Origin: Cristatella mucedo
Lineage: Eukaryota; Bryozoa; Phylactolaemata; Cristatellidae
DNA length: 64,000 nucleotides
NCBI GenBank assembly: GCA_009760855.2
Contig: WPIO01000036.1
Coordinates: forward strand, 1,480,001 to 1,544,000
Reading direction: 5' to 3'
The stretch's first letter is position 1. Every line of letters begins with the position of its first letter. Below the pieces are notes generated by a model. It was given only the letters and a program-made list of their open reading frames with translations, made no database searches and was not told the DNA's origin. The translations under genes were made by a program, and so were the position numbers. Positions 1 to 11,027 of the stretch are shown here, in pieces.

Positions 1-783
1 CTATTTTCAGCTTCATAACATTGCTAAAGTTCGGGCTTGTTTAGATAAAGATACCACGTCCAAGTTGGTCCATGCATTCGTGACATCCTGTCTCGACTTC
101 TGCAACTCACTGCTTACTGGCCTACCAGCATGTGCGATCAGGCGATTGCAGCTGGTGCAAAACTCGGCAGCTAGACTTGTCTGCCGTGAGCGTCGCAGTT
201 GCCACATTACTCCACTTCTCGCCGACCTGCACTGGCTACCAGTCAAGCAACGGATTGACTTCAAGGTTTTGTCGCTCACTTTTAGGTCCCTTCATTCTAT
301 GGCTCCAGCCTATCTTTCAGATATACTACCCCATCAGGCAAAGCATCGTACCACCCGCTTTTCGGAATCCAACAGTCTACAAATACCTCGAACAAACCTT
401 AAATCCTTTGGAGACCGCGCATTTAGTTCATATGCTCCCAAAGCCTGGAACTCCCTCCCGACCTGCGTCAGAACATCCCCTGACCTGACCACATTTAAAA
501 GGAACCTAAAAACACACCTATTTAGGACAGCATTTAGTGGGTCCCTGTGATTCGTCCTTGATGTGCTTATGCGTGCTGACACTGTGCATGCTGCCACTAA
601 CCACATTCGCATGTTGACCCTATGCATGTCACCCCTAACCATTTTATTCATTTCGTTTGTTTTTCAAGCATGATTTTACTTACCATTCAATTGCATTTCA
701 CTTTACAGCAAATGTAATGCGCCTAGAGATAGATTAAGTTCTCTGAGGGCGCTTTATCAAGTGAATTATTATTATTATTATTA
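1..783 (+). mobile_element. LINE (CR1/L2-like), 3' part, cut by the window edge
   Basis: An open frame from 2 to 550 encodes the region after the reverse-transcriptase fingers: YFQLHNIA..., DFCNSLLTGLP, HWLPVKQRIDFKVL, SFGDRAFSSYAPKAWNSLP and a C-terminal FRTAFSGSL. A 3' untranslated region of about 170 bases follows, then the shared tail (cctagagatagattaagttc) and an ATT run. It aligns with 38258-39030 and has no stop before 550, so it looks young. Clade assignment is inferred. Confidence 0.88.
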
Positions 784-2010
784 TTCCTTCCGAGCCCGTT
801 CGCGCCGCCGCCCCCGAGAAATCCGTAGGGGCGACTCCCGGGAGCGACACCATTCATTAAGGCAACGGCTGGTAATGGCGCGGCAGCGTGTCGCCGCCTT
901 TTGTCACTAGTTTTTGTCGACCAGCTTTTGTCGCTAGCGTTTGTCGACCAGTCCGCCGGCCCATCGACGTCCGTGACGCAGGCGGATCTTGGTGGATTTT
1001 CGGCTCCCACCAAATTCGCGTCTTTCTGCATTCGATCCCATTGTTCCTGATCGGTCGGTTTGGTCAGCATGGAAACGCCGTCGGTCGCTCCGTAAGCCAC
1101 TTTGTACGTTGTACGTTGTACGTTTGTACGCTTGTACGCCGCTTCAACGAAACGCTGCCGCTCGGACTCGGCTGCTCGGCCGGCCGTGCCTGCACTCGTT
1201 TAACGCCAATGCTCGCGGTTGCAGTAGGTGAGTAGGCGTACAATGCGGCCTCAGCGGCGTACGATGGAAACCTCCCGAGGAAACGCACCGCTTAGCCCAC
1301 ACGACCTCGCCGTGCGTTTCAGACAGGCCTTCGCTACGGCTGCGTACCGCGGTAATAGCACTGCGAACGGCGCTGCGAGAGCCCGCGCTCCTTGGACCCA
1401 CACGGGGCGAGGCACGTCGAGCGGCAAGGTCAAGGTCTGGCTTCTCCAGGCAGTAGCCGAGCCAGGACGTTCATCTGTTGACGGCAGGACCTGCAAAATT
1501 TGTATGTAGGGGGCCAGACGCGAGCGATTTTCACGTAGGCGGAGCTAGACCCGAAATTAGTGAAGCTTAAACGGCGAAAAATCGCAGCGTTTATTCGACA
1601 CGAACTCGGCGGTTGCCCGGCGAGTTTAATCAAGGATTGATTTACACTCTTCGTTAGCGACGGTAGGGGAGGGCGCAGGAACAGGAGGCTGCGGCCCTAG
1701 TCGCTACCCCGTCACTGTATGGGGGGGGGGGAGATCAAATACCCCCTCCTGCGTCCCTGGCTCAGGTTGGGAGGGGCAAGGGGCCCACGTGGGAGTGAAC
1801 TTGGCGTGTCTTTCGGTATTCTGATTTCGCTCGAGGTGGGCGGGGCTCGCGAGATCTGCCGCCAGAGCCAGACGAAGCCAAAGCGAAGACGCCAGTCGCC
1901 CGTCCGTCGGGTGAAAAGGAATATAAAACTATATTATCTATATATGTAAAACTATATAAAACATATAATTTAATAATAATATAATAATATGTAAGAATAT
2001 AAAACTATAT
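784..2010. other. GC-rich unannotated DNA ending in an AT block
   Basis: CpG-rich, with short open frames but no recognisable domain. Tandem words lie at 1104-1140 (gtacgtt) and 905-955 (tttgtcg). 1920-2015 is AT rich and repeats aatataaaactatattatct at both ends. Confidence 0.5.
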
Positions 2011-2015
2011 TATCT

Positions 2016-2632
2016 TCATCAACCCCGTTTTACGGAGACCGCGCGGCCGACTCTGCCGTGGCGCGCTGTCATCGGCCCCTGCATCTCATCGGCTCCGCTC
2101 CCGCACCGCTTAGACTGGAACTCGGAGCCGCTCGGCACCGCCAGACTGGGCTCGCACTTGCTTAATGTCGAGGACCACGGAGTGACTTCCGGCGGGCGAT
2201 GAGCGCAGTCTGCGGCCGACGGCAGCAGATCGCCCACTCCGAGCTGTTTCGATACGCTGCAACTCGCCGCCACCGGATGTCCGCCATCCTGAGTACCGTC
2301 CGCGTAGCAATAGCAACGGAATCGATGGCGATCGCTCTGCGAGGACGGAAGAGAGGAGTCGTACACGAGATCGCACGAAAGTTCTCTCTGAGATGAACTC
2401 GTGCTCTCGAGCATCGTCTGCAGCTGGCTGCGCTCGTTCTAGTGATCCCGAGCCAATACCGAGCGGCTGCAGCGGAGCAATCCGCGCTTTCGACGCCGTG
2501 GCACGGCTAGTTCCGATCTGGTCCCGGCGTATCGCGGCGGCGCCAAGGCGTGAAAAGCTGGCCAGTCGGGAGCGCATGTAATGAGCGCGGTCCACGACTA
2601 GTCGAAGTTATCTGCCCCTGGAAATCCAGTAA
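2016..2632. other. GC-rich unannotated DNA
   Basis: Open frames on both strands overlap and show no family motif. No repeat family was recognised. Confidence 0.4.
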
Positions 2633-2734
<102 letters not shown>

Positions 2735-2932
2735 TGGCAACCTGGGGCCCCGCCGAACCTTTTCGTTAGGCATTCGGAAGTCCGAGCAAATGCGGACTTC
2801 CGAAGCTGGACGTTCTCGCTGGCTGCCACATTTTTGCCAGCGAAAGATCGACGCGCGAATGGCCCCCGGATGTGACTGAAATCGGACCGTAGCGAAGATG
2901 ACACTAATGGGAAACACACTCCTAACCCTTGT

Positions 2933-3023
2933 AATATATATATATATATATATAGGTCAATATGTATATATATATATATATATATATAAATATATATATT
3001 ATAATAAAAATAATATATATATA
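2933..3023. repeat. TA-rich microsatellite
   Basis: Imperfect TA runs with internal interruptions. Confidence 0.9.
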
Positions 3024-3119
3024 TACATTCGAAATTTTTTATTTGCGCGAGTAATATTTTGGGACGCGGACTAGATCCTAAGGAGTTTCAAACCTTTAGG
3101 GGACATACATACTACCAGT

Positions 3120-3300
3120 GTAACTACTACTACCAATGATAAGAATAACAAGACCTTTGAACATCGCTCTAAGAGAACTAAACATCTATATAGGTACTTT
3201 CCATATGATGGCACGGAAGCATGCTAGTTGATTTGTGATAAGATTCATAGTGTCAGCACACTTAATAGTGACCATCTTCATATGCCATTTGTATTGCGCC
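3120..3300 (-). mobile_element. Degenerate LINE/SINE tail
   Basis: Contains an ACT-rich run then ctctaagagaactaaacatc and tataggtactttcc, a diverged reverse complement of the shared LINE tail. Flanking similarity is weak. Confidence 0.5.
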
Positions 3301-4000
3301 CGTCACGTGACCCACCAACTGCATTCGGTTGCTCGACAGCTCGCTGCCAGGGAATCAATCCCTAAGGTTTAGTGGCATGCGCAGTTTGACATCCAAATGA
3401 TCATTTGACACCCAAAAGAAATAAAATCGTGCTACGGTCATCGTGCTACGTGAAAAAATCGTGCATCGTGCTACGGCCAGCATGCTGAAGCAAACGTATA
3501 GGCACTCAGGGCAAGCGGTTGGTAAGGCTTGTGACTATTAATATGCACTGGCCACAGGTATGAAGCTCAGGTATGAACGAAAAGCAGAACAAGGAAAAAA
3601 AGTTCTCCGAGGTGAAAAGAAAGCCTCAACATTAACAGACGCATCTTGAGTCAAGCCTTACGGGTTGAAAAGTCGTTGCTGGTGGTAACCGTAGCAGTCG
3701 CAAGTCGTAGCAGAACGTCGAGTGCGTAGCGACCGAGAAGGAGCGTACAGAGCGGGACAGTGAGCCGACGCTCGTCCCTTGGGGAGAATTTCACTTGCTC
3801 TTCCCCCCCCCCGCCCGCCGCCGCCGCCGGTCTCGGGCCGCGTTCGCGGGTTCAAATCTTGCTGCGGGCTTTACCTTTATTGGCGCTGACAGCAGTGATG
3901 GCTAAAGCAGCTCTTCTTCCCCTCCTTCCTCCTCCTCCCTCCTCCTCTTCTTCTTCTTATAATATAAATATAAATATAAATTCGGCTTGTGAATCACCCG
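3301..4000. other. Unannotated DNA
   Basis: Mixed composition. 3425-3475 repeats 'atcgtgctacg' three to four times. CCG and CTT/CCT runs lie at 3805-3830 and 3917-3960. No gene was seen. Confidence 0.4.
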
Positions 4001-4039
4001 ACCTTAAATCTGCTGACGTCCCGCGTGTTATCGGTAACC

Positions 4040-4142
4040 GTATCGACGTGCTTACTTTGCAGCGCATGCAAAGTGCACAGACAGAGATTTAGCTCTCTCC
4101 GGGGCGCTATACAAGTACACTGTTATCGTTGTCATTATTATT
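4040..4142 (+). mobile_element. SINE B tail remnant
   Basis: gcgcatgcaaagtgcacag, then a tail of the form gagatttagctctc and ggggcgctatacaag, followed by an ATT-like run. The head is not preserved. Confidence 0.55.
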
Positions 4143-4218
4143 TAAATTTACCCATCCTCTGTTAGTCGCCTGCCGCGGGACCCATGCATGCTATAGCGAG
4201 CAGCGACGCTAGATTAAT

Positions 4219-4356
4219 GAGGAGCGTGCGAGCGGGAGAGCGAGAGCGAGAGCGGGAGAGCGAGAGCGAGAGAGCGAGAGCGGGAGAGCGAGAGCGGGAG
4301 AGCATGAGCGAGAGCGGGAGAGCATGAGCGAGAGCGGGAGAGCGAGAGCGGGAGAG
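4219..4356 (+). repeat. GAGCGA/GGGAGA tandem repeat
   Basis: Irregular array of gagcgagagcgggaga units, with cat-containing variants at two positions. The upstream edge is vague. Confidence 0.85.
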
Positions 4357-4359
4357 CTA

Positions 4360-6090
4360 ATCTTGAAGCGCTGCAGTCGCCTCCGGCGGACGAGCAGCGA
4401 AAGCCGGAAAATCACGCGGCGAAGGGAAAATCACGCGGCGGCTGAGCCGAGCTGATCCTGCTGCTGCTGCTGCTGCGGCGGCGGCGACGGCGACGACGGC
4501 GACACCGTGCAAGACCACGAGACGAGAGCCAAAACGAAGAAGAAGAATGCGAAACTGAAGAATGTGCGTCGCCGCCGCCGCCGCTGAACGCCTTCCACCT
4601 TGCACCGCGGGTAGCTCAAATACTCGTAGGCTTCGGGTCGACAGCTGCCCCTCTCTCTCCCCCCACCCGTTCTGCTCCGCTGCGACGACGACCCCTGCCC
4701 TCACTCTCCACCTCAACCCTCACTCTCCCTAGCTAGCTCTTCCTGCTCGCGTGCGAGGCTGAGGTCGACGACGCGACGAAAACACTCTCGTCGCACTTCG
4801 GCGGCCGCATGACGCGTGTCCGTCGGGACTGGCAGCCACCGCGCGCGCTCGCGAGCAGCGACGACAGCGACGACAAACAACCGGATGCGCGTCGTTGGGC
4901 CGCCGCCGCAGCCCGCCGGCGGCCTCAAGGTCGGACGGCGGGGCGCGAATCGATTAGGCTATTCACCGCGGCCTCCGCCGGTCGCACCGCGGCGGTTTCC
5001 GCTGCGGAAATCAGCGTCGCGTCCTAACGTCAGGCGACGGCCGCGTCGGCTAATCGTCCACTTTGCCGCCGACATCCGGTCGTCCGGCTAGGCCGGGCGA
5101 AGGGGCCGCCCGACCGACCGCCGTCGGCCGCTGCGGCGATCTGGCGGGGGGGGGGGTGTGGGCGGGCGATCGATGAATTTGCCTAAGGCCACTCCGAGTG
5201 CGCTCGCTCGCCGGTCGCGAGTGTAGTCCGCGTTCTGCCCCGCCCCCACCCGCGCCATCCCGGCCCCGCCCCTCGTCGCCTCCCATTCCACGAGAGCCGC
5301 CGGCGTCCCTCGAGCTTCGAGATCGCCGCCCGCCTAGCCCCCACCCCGCACCCAAGTCGTCCCTCCCCCTCCCTCCCCCCCCCCCCGCACTCGCAGGATC
5401 GGATGCGACGCTCACGCGCCGTTCGCTCGCAGCCGGTTCAACTCGGGTCAATACAGAATCGATAAGCAGCCAGCCAACAGCAGGCAGCGAGAGAGCCCGA
5501 AGCTACTACGCAAGCAAGCTTCGATGGCGGTGGCGGCGCCTGGCTGGTGACGCAAGCGCATGCACTGGCCAATCGATGACCCGGCCGAGTAAACAGGCCT
5601 CCTGCGGGAGCGTTTCGTCACTGGGGGGGGGGGGGCACCCCACCCCGTCGAGAGCTCGTGCCCGCGAGACCAGCGAACCGCCGGTAAGGGGAAGCCTTGT
5701 CGATTTGGCGTGCCGGTCCTAGCGCGTAGCTCCCCTCCTCTCCGGCCGCCGCTCGCTTTGCTGAGCGTCGGCTGAGCAGCAGTGGCACACGTTGGAGTGC
5801 TTCGGTGGCGGTGGCGGCGGCGGCTACGCTGCCGCTTCCACCGGGCGCGAAGCCAGTACCGGGCTTAGGGCCCGGTAGGAGTCTCGTGGCTCCTCTGGAG
5901 ACACGAGACTTGCGCCAGCTCGTCGGGGCTCGCTCAGCATCCGCCCTCCGAGAGCGACCCACTACTCCCCCCGGGGGGGGAGAGGAGGGGTTCGCCTAAA
6001 AATAGACGGTTACACAGATCCGGGCCCGCCTGACCTTGAGTAGGCGTGCCCAACTCGGCGACGGCTAATGTGATTCGTCAGCTCCGCTCT
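4360..6090. other. CpG-rich region upstream of Tribbles
   Basis: Very GC-rich with many CpGs, CTG/CGG runs (4455-4500) and poly-G runs (5145-5155, 5623-5633). It is consistent with a CpG-rich promoter domain. Its many open frames lack motifs and I take them as chance. Confidence 0.5.
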
Positions 6091-6099
6091 GGTCAGCCA

Positions 6100-6106
6100 T
6101 ATAAAA
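6100..6106 (+). promoter_or_regulatory. TATA-like box upstream of Tribbles
   Basis: TATAAAA within a GC-rich stretch, 394 bases before the ATG. If used, transcription would start near 6130 and leave a 5' untranslated region of about 370 bases. No transcript data support it; it rests on motif and position only. Confidence 0.4.
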
Positions 6107-6499
6107 CTGTATGCGCAACAGGAAGTAATGAGCTGGCTCGTAGAGCTGAGCGTTGCAGCCGTAAGAATTTGCGGGGCGCATAGTCGGCTTCAAAGGCGCT
6201 CGCGACCTTGGTAAGGTGGCCGGCCGCCTCTTAGGAATGTCTGCGTGGCTCTAGCTGGTTGCTGCTGCGCCGCCGCCGGTGCACCAGTCGCGGCCGAGAG
6301 ATGGACGTGACGCGAGGCCGGCGATCCTCGATCGGTGCTTCGGCCTGCCCACCTCTCTCTCCCCTGGCCCGATCGCCGCTGCCACGCCGTGCCGGTCGCT
6401 CGCATTTCGACCCTTGCCTTTTGTCAGGCGGTGCCCAGTCACGCCGCTACGCTGCTACTACTACGGACCGTGGAGGGAACTATCTCTGACCGCAGTACG

Positions 6500-6841
6500 A
6501 TGAGTCCGCACAGGAGGCCGCCGGCAGCGATGCCGAAGCTTATCATTCCACAAGTCAAGTCAGTCGACGGCTATTTCGCCACCGCCGCCGCCGCCGCCTC
6601 GGCAGCGACATCCGTGACGAGCGGAGGCTACAGCAGCGGCGGCGGGCTGACGCCTTGCTTCCTGCCCGCCGCCGGCACGGCGGCGTCGTCGTCGTCGTCG
6701 CTCGGCTCGCCGCAGCTGCCGCCGGCGCTTCCCCACGACTGCGACGTCCTGGCGATCGGCGACTACTTGCTACTCGAGCCTGTCGAGCGAAGCGTGTACA
6801 AGGCGGTCAACGCGAGCACCGCCGAGCAGGTCGTGTGCAAG
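6500..6841 (+). CDS. TRIB: Tribbles coding exon 1
   Basis: Residues 1-114. It encodes the low-complexity N-terminus and the start of the kinase fold, ending in VVCK, the counterpart of the VAIK lysine region. The donor is AAG|gtacgc and the exon ends in phase 0. The frame is open from 6335, so the true 5' coding limit rests on choosing the first in-frame ATG with a good context. Confidence 0.9.
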
Positions 6842-8142
6842 GTACGCAGCCAGCGGCTCAGCCCCGATTGGGCAACTTGTGGCCCCCCCCTCTTCGCCCC
6901 TCCCGCCCGCCCTTACCCAGTCACCGGCCGCCGCCGTCCTTTGTTTGCCCCGCCCACCCGGCCGCCCGGCGCCTCAGTAATCGGCCTTTGTGTGCGGCCG
7001 GGACGGCCGTGCCGGGCTCTCTCCCTCCCTCCCTCCCTCCCTCCCTTTCTCTCTCTCTCCTCTCCTCTCTCTCGGGAGGGCTGCCAGCGCCACCTAACGG
7101 CATCACTACCGTACCTCCTGCAGGTGTTCCCACTGACGTCCTATCGGTCCAAGTTGGCGGCCTACTTTCGCTTGGACGGTCACTGCAATGTGGCGAGCAT
7201 CAGGGAAATAATTCTGGCCAAGTCGCTCGCCTACGTAATGTTCGATCAGCACTACGGCGACCTGCACTCCTACGTGAAGGCGAGCAGACGTCTGACAGAG
7301 GAAGAAGCCAGGGCCCTGTTCTCTCAGATCGTCGCAGCTGTAGCTCATTGTCATGCCAACGGAGTCATAGTTCGCGACCTGAAATTGAGGAAGTTCGTCT
7401 TTGCTGACGCCCACAGGTGAGCCGCTGCCGGCTGTGACCGAGCTTATTTGATGAGGGGGTTTCGGGGCTCACCCGGCTGGTCAGCTGCCGTGACCGCAGG
7501 ACCGGCACCTGCTCTACTGAGCATTTTGTCACGCAGGGCAAGCCCGGCAGGCAGGCTTCTGCTCTCCTGCCACCGACTGCTACGGTTGCACACCCGGCGA
7601 TCTGCTGGCCAGCAGCAGGCTGCCCTGCTGCTGGCCAGTAGACTCAGACTCGAGCTATAGCTGCAGCTGGCTTAGACAGCCCCCTTTCAATCCACACCCC
7701 CCCCTGGCAGGCCTAGGCAGGCAGCACTGCCACGGGCTAAGTCCACGGTCCATTGTGATTGTGCAAGAATTGCCGATGATTGGCTTGCCTTGCATCAGGT
7801 TGGCTCACTGGTGCATAGAGCTTTCACGAGTGAGAGACCAATAGGTTTGAAATGCTTGATTGTCAGCCAACACAGAGCTGGCTGCCTCCTGTGCAACACT
7901 GTGTGGTCATTGCTTGCGACATGCGACGATGGTTTGCTAGCTGCAGCCAGCGATCAAAGTCCTGTTGCCAAGCCGGATCAGAGGGGGAAGGGAGGGAGAA
8001 GCAGGGAGGGAGAGGAAGTGAGGGAGAGGCCCTCGGATCTTTCTGGCCGTACTGCCCTGATGCTCAACCGTCAGGTCGATCAGCTTGGCGTCGCGTGTAT
8101 CTAGCATGTATGTCAGCTTGGCGTCGCGTCGCGCTCTCTCTC

Positions 8143-8188
<46 letters not shown>

Positions 8189-8980
8189 GAGGATTGATCT
8201 CGCGATTGACAAGTCATCGTTCCGCTCGCTCACAGGAAGCGCCTCGTTCTGGAAGGCCTGGAGCAGAGTCACGTGATGGAGGCCGACGGCGACGACACGT
8301 TGACTGGCACGCAGGGCTGCCCCGGCTACATTTGCCCCGAGATGCTCGAGAGCTCGTCGTCGTCTGCAGCTCTGCTCTCGGCTGCCGCCGCCATCTCAGC
8401 TTCCCCGGCCGCCGCCATCTCAGCCTCGCAGCAGCGCTGGCCACTGGCCTGCCCGTCGCCGGCTGCTACCGCAGCCGCCGCTGCTGCTCTGACTGGCGGC
8501 GGCGGTAGCAGCAGCTTTGGCTACTCGGGCTCGTCGGCCGACGTGTGGAGCCTCGGCGTTATGCTCTACGGCATGCTCACCGGACGCTACCCTTTCCAAG
8601 AGCCGGACGCCGCTCGTCAGTTCGAGAAGATTCGATCGGGCAGCTTCACGGTGCCGCCGAGCGTCTCGCCTGCCGCTCGCTGCCTCGTCAAGAACCTGCT
8701 GCGGCACGATGCCGGCCTGCGGCCGTCGGTCGCCGACGTGGCCTGCCACCCGTGGCTCACCGCAGCCGCCTCCTCAGTAGACGCCCAGGCCGCAGCCGTC
8801 AGGCCGAACTCGTCCGTTGGGCAGGCTGCTTCGGTATCGATGGGCGATAGAGACCAGAGGGTGCCCGACCTTGACCTCGGCTATTTCAGGACCGAGGTAA
8901 TGGACTCCTCGCTCCCTGACCACGGCGATCGAGCAGTCACCGTGCTATCTGTGCCAGCAGCCTCGCTGTTCGCGAGGTAG
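6500..8980 (+). CDS. TRIB: Tribbles pseudokinase (three coding exons)
   Basis: Joining 6500-6841, 7124-7416 and 8236-8980 gives 459 residues with consistent GT-AG phases. Tribbles proteins are kinase-fold scaffolds that bring substrates to the ubiquitin ligase COP1 and bind MEK-type kinases. Seen here: a degenerate nucleotide loop before VCK (K114), a catalytic-loop RDLKLRKF (198-205), GLE (219-221) where active kinases have DFG, GCPGYICPE (239-247), ADVWSLGVMLYG (313-324), a CHPWL block near 382-386 as in the family's HPWF motif, and the COP1-type motif DQRVPD (418-423). Missing DFG and the poor glycine loop argue for little or no catalysis. The N-terminal 80 residues are Ala/Ser/Gly rich. 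Odd points are a low-complexity insert of about 58 residues after PEML and a 36-residue tail after the COP1 motif. The start at 6500 has A at -3; Met at 6530 is a possible alternative. Confidence 0.95.
7018..7075 (+). repeat. CCCT/CT tract in Tribbles intron 1
   Basis: Pyrimidine-only tract about 50 bases before the exon 2 acceptor. Confidence 0.85.
7124..7416 (+). CDS. TRIB: Tribbles coding exon 2
   Basis: Residues 115-211 plus two bases of codon 212. The acceptor is cctcctgcag|GTG and the donor CACAG|gtgagc. It encodes VFPLTSY..., the helix-C region, DLHSYVKASRRL, the AHCHANGVIVRDLKLRKFVF catalytic-loop block and the start of the region equivalent to the magnesium loop. The spacing of these blocks is that of vertebrate TRIB1/TRIB2. 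Confidence 0.95.
8132..8186 (+). repeat. CT microsatellite in Tribbles intron 2
   Basis: About 27 CT units ending 49 bases before the exon 3 acceptor. Confidence 0.95.
8236..8980 (+). CDS. TRIB: Tribbles coding exon 3 and stop
   Basis: Last base of codon 212, residues 213-459 and the stop TAG at 8978-8980. The acceptor ctcacag| follows a long CT tract. It encodes RLVLEGLEQSH, TGTQGCPGYICPEML, the Ala/Ser-rich insert (about 250-307), the C-lobe ADVWSLGVMLYGMLTGRYPF, the HPW motif and the COP1-binding motif. Confidence 0.95.
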
Positions 8981-9210
8981 CTGCCGCTGCTGCCGCCAGG
9001 TGCAGCCACTAGAGGCTGCACCAATGCTGGCCAGACGCGAGCTCCACGTTGCTGTCTGCTTCCTGCGGTGCTTCCTGCAGTTTACCGGGCTCTGCTGTGG
9101 CCAGTGTGTCCAGCGCCGAGGAGCGAGGGCCTAGTTCTCTTGTTTTTAGCTGTTTTTACACGTGATTGAGGTGGTCACTTTTGTGATCATTCCTTTTTGT
9201 GTTGTTATTT

Positions 9211-9216
9211 ATTAAA
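9211..9216 (+). terminator. Candidate polyadenylation signal of Tribbles
   Basis: ATTAAA, the commonest variant of AATAAA, 231 bases after the stop and preceded by a T-rich run (9125-9210). It would give a 3' untranslated region of about 250 bases. Confidence 0.55.
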
Positions 9217-9770
9217 GGTTTCTAAGCAGTTGCCATTCTCTTCAATCTGCTCCGGTTTCGCTTTGGGTGTAGGAGTAATAGCAGAGGGTAGGTAAGCATG
9301 GCCGACTGGCCTGCTTGAGATCGCCGGACTCGCTCGGTCTTGCAGGTGGCGAATGAGATTGCTGTAATTGGGATTGCTGTTGGCGCTGTCCCCGGTGCAT
9401 GATTTGAGCCGTGTGATCCAGGCCGGCTTATCTCCCGTGCTACCTGGAGTGCCATCCACTCCCATGCAGGTGTCACAACAGCCCCTGCTGCCCTGTTAAT
9501 TCTCGTGAGTCAGACTGCTGTTTTCGAAAATGACTGACGAACGGCCTTGATGACGAATTATATCATTAGCTGCTTGATTGGACGCCGTGTGTGCTAGGCT
9601 GATCCATTCTCGGTCTGCTTACCTGTCACGGTGCTCTGAGAAAAATCGACAGAGCCATTCACAGGAGTGTGCAAAAGCTGCAGATCTGCGTAAGTTCATG
9701 CCTTACTACATACAATGACCGAGCAGCCAGTAGCCACATAATTGTGGATAGGTTCATATAGCAAATAGCT
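9217..9770. other. Unannotated DNA downstream of Tribbles
   Basis: No repeat family or gene recognised. Confidence 0.4.
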
Positions 9771-9774
9771 GTTT

Positions 9775-9920
9775 AACAGCCTCATTTGTATAGCGGCTAG
9801 AGGAGCCTTGACGGCTTTCACAGCCGCCTGCAGTTGACAATGCAAGATCGCCCTTTGCAGGATTCGAACCCATGGTATCAGTCGTGAAGAGCAGCCCTTT
9901 CATCCTGAGCTATGTAGTCT
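9775..9920 (-). mobile_element. SINE A copy, degenerate
   Basis: Tail (gtttaacagcctcatttgta) first, then a body with gaggagccttgacggc, then a B box complement gcaggattcgaacccatgg. The A-box side is eroded. Confidence 0.8.
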
Positions 9921-10397
9921 GATCACAAACGTTTACTGGAATAGAGACGAGAATTATAGCAAAATAGCGAACAAGTTGACTGACTAGAATGCATTAGTAG
10001 AACAGATCCTTGCAGCTGATGGCTGGGCAATACACATGTTCCGGAAGTACTGGTGCCACGTTGGCCATACCTGCAAGAGGCTATATGCAGCCGGTGAAAG
10101 CACACAATGTCATTTACATAATCTTATGTCATCTTCCTATTCATCTCCATTGTATGCCAGTGGGCTATCCTGGTGGCTTGCCTAGCTAGTATCATCGCTG
10201 GTGCAAGCTGAGGTCCCAGTATTGAAATCGACCGGTGCAACCATTTTAACGGTTCACTAAACAATTCTGTCCCAGCCAACTTCGTCCATAAAAAGGGGAT
10301 GTGGCAGACGGCTACTTGAAAGGTTCTCTCAAACATGCAATAGCTGAGCTGGTTTGGCCCACGAATAAGCTGCTCTACATTAACGACCAAGGTCATA

Positions 10398-10482
10398 GTC
10401 TAGAGCCTTGCAGCATATGTAAAGCACCTGGATATAGATTATTAAGCTCGCTTAGGGCGCTATACAAGTGAATTATATATTG
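10398..10482 (+). mobile_element. SINE B tail
   Basis: gagccttgcagcatatgtaa, then the tail with ttagggcgctatacaag and an AT run. The tRNA-like head is mostly lost. Confidence 0.6.
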
Positions 10483-10639
10483 TATAGGACGCATCCCTGA
10501 CACGATGTGAAAGTGCGTTCTTGTTACCTGGGCGGTGGGTTGAATCACGAACATTACGTACTACTTCCTCCGTCAATACATCCATGCAACGTGCATTAAT
10601 CAGTCCTCCGTCGTCTTACCGAGGTCGAAGCGTGTGTCA

Positions 10640-10748
10640 TTTAAAAATGAGTGTCACGGGGCTCAAGCCCACGACCTCGGTCAGAAGCACATTCACCTTG
10701 ACTTTGGACGGGGCGAGCGCCTTGATCGCTGGGCCAAACCACCGTGGG
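10640..10748 (-). mobile_element. SINE B head
   Basis: Reads gggctcaagcccacgacctc (B box side) to gctgggccaaaccaccgtgg (A box side) on the + strand. The tail is absent. Confidence 0.7.
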
Positions 10749-10848
10749 CGGCGCGGTCAGATCTCGTCCAGGTCTTGCACCGCTGTCATGGCTCGGCTCG
10801 CTGCCATCCGTTAGTTATGGCTGCTCCTCGAGTCGTCATCGCCGAACG

Positions 10849-11027
10849 CGAAGGAGGAAGATCGGAAGGAGGAAGATCGGAAGGAGGAAGATCGGAAGGA
10901 GGAAGATCGGAAGGAGGAAGATCGGAAGGAGGAAGATCGGAAGGAGGAAGATCGGAAGGAGGAAGATCGGAAGGAGGAAGATCGGAAGGAGGAAGATCGG
11001 AAGGAGGAAGATCGAAGGAGGAAGCTG
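10849..11027 (+). repeat. 15-bp minisatellite (ggaggaagatcggaa)
   Basis: About 12 units, nearly identical except the last, which loses bases at the 3' end. Because the unit is a multiple of three, several frames on both strands stay open across it; these are not genes. Confidence 0.95.

Noticed and set aside
10849-11027. CRISPR array
   Set aside because: Units are contiguous with no spacers, and the window is eukaryotic.
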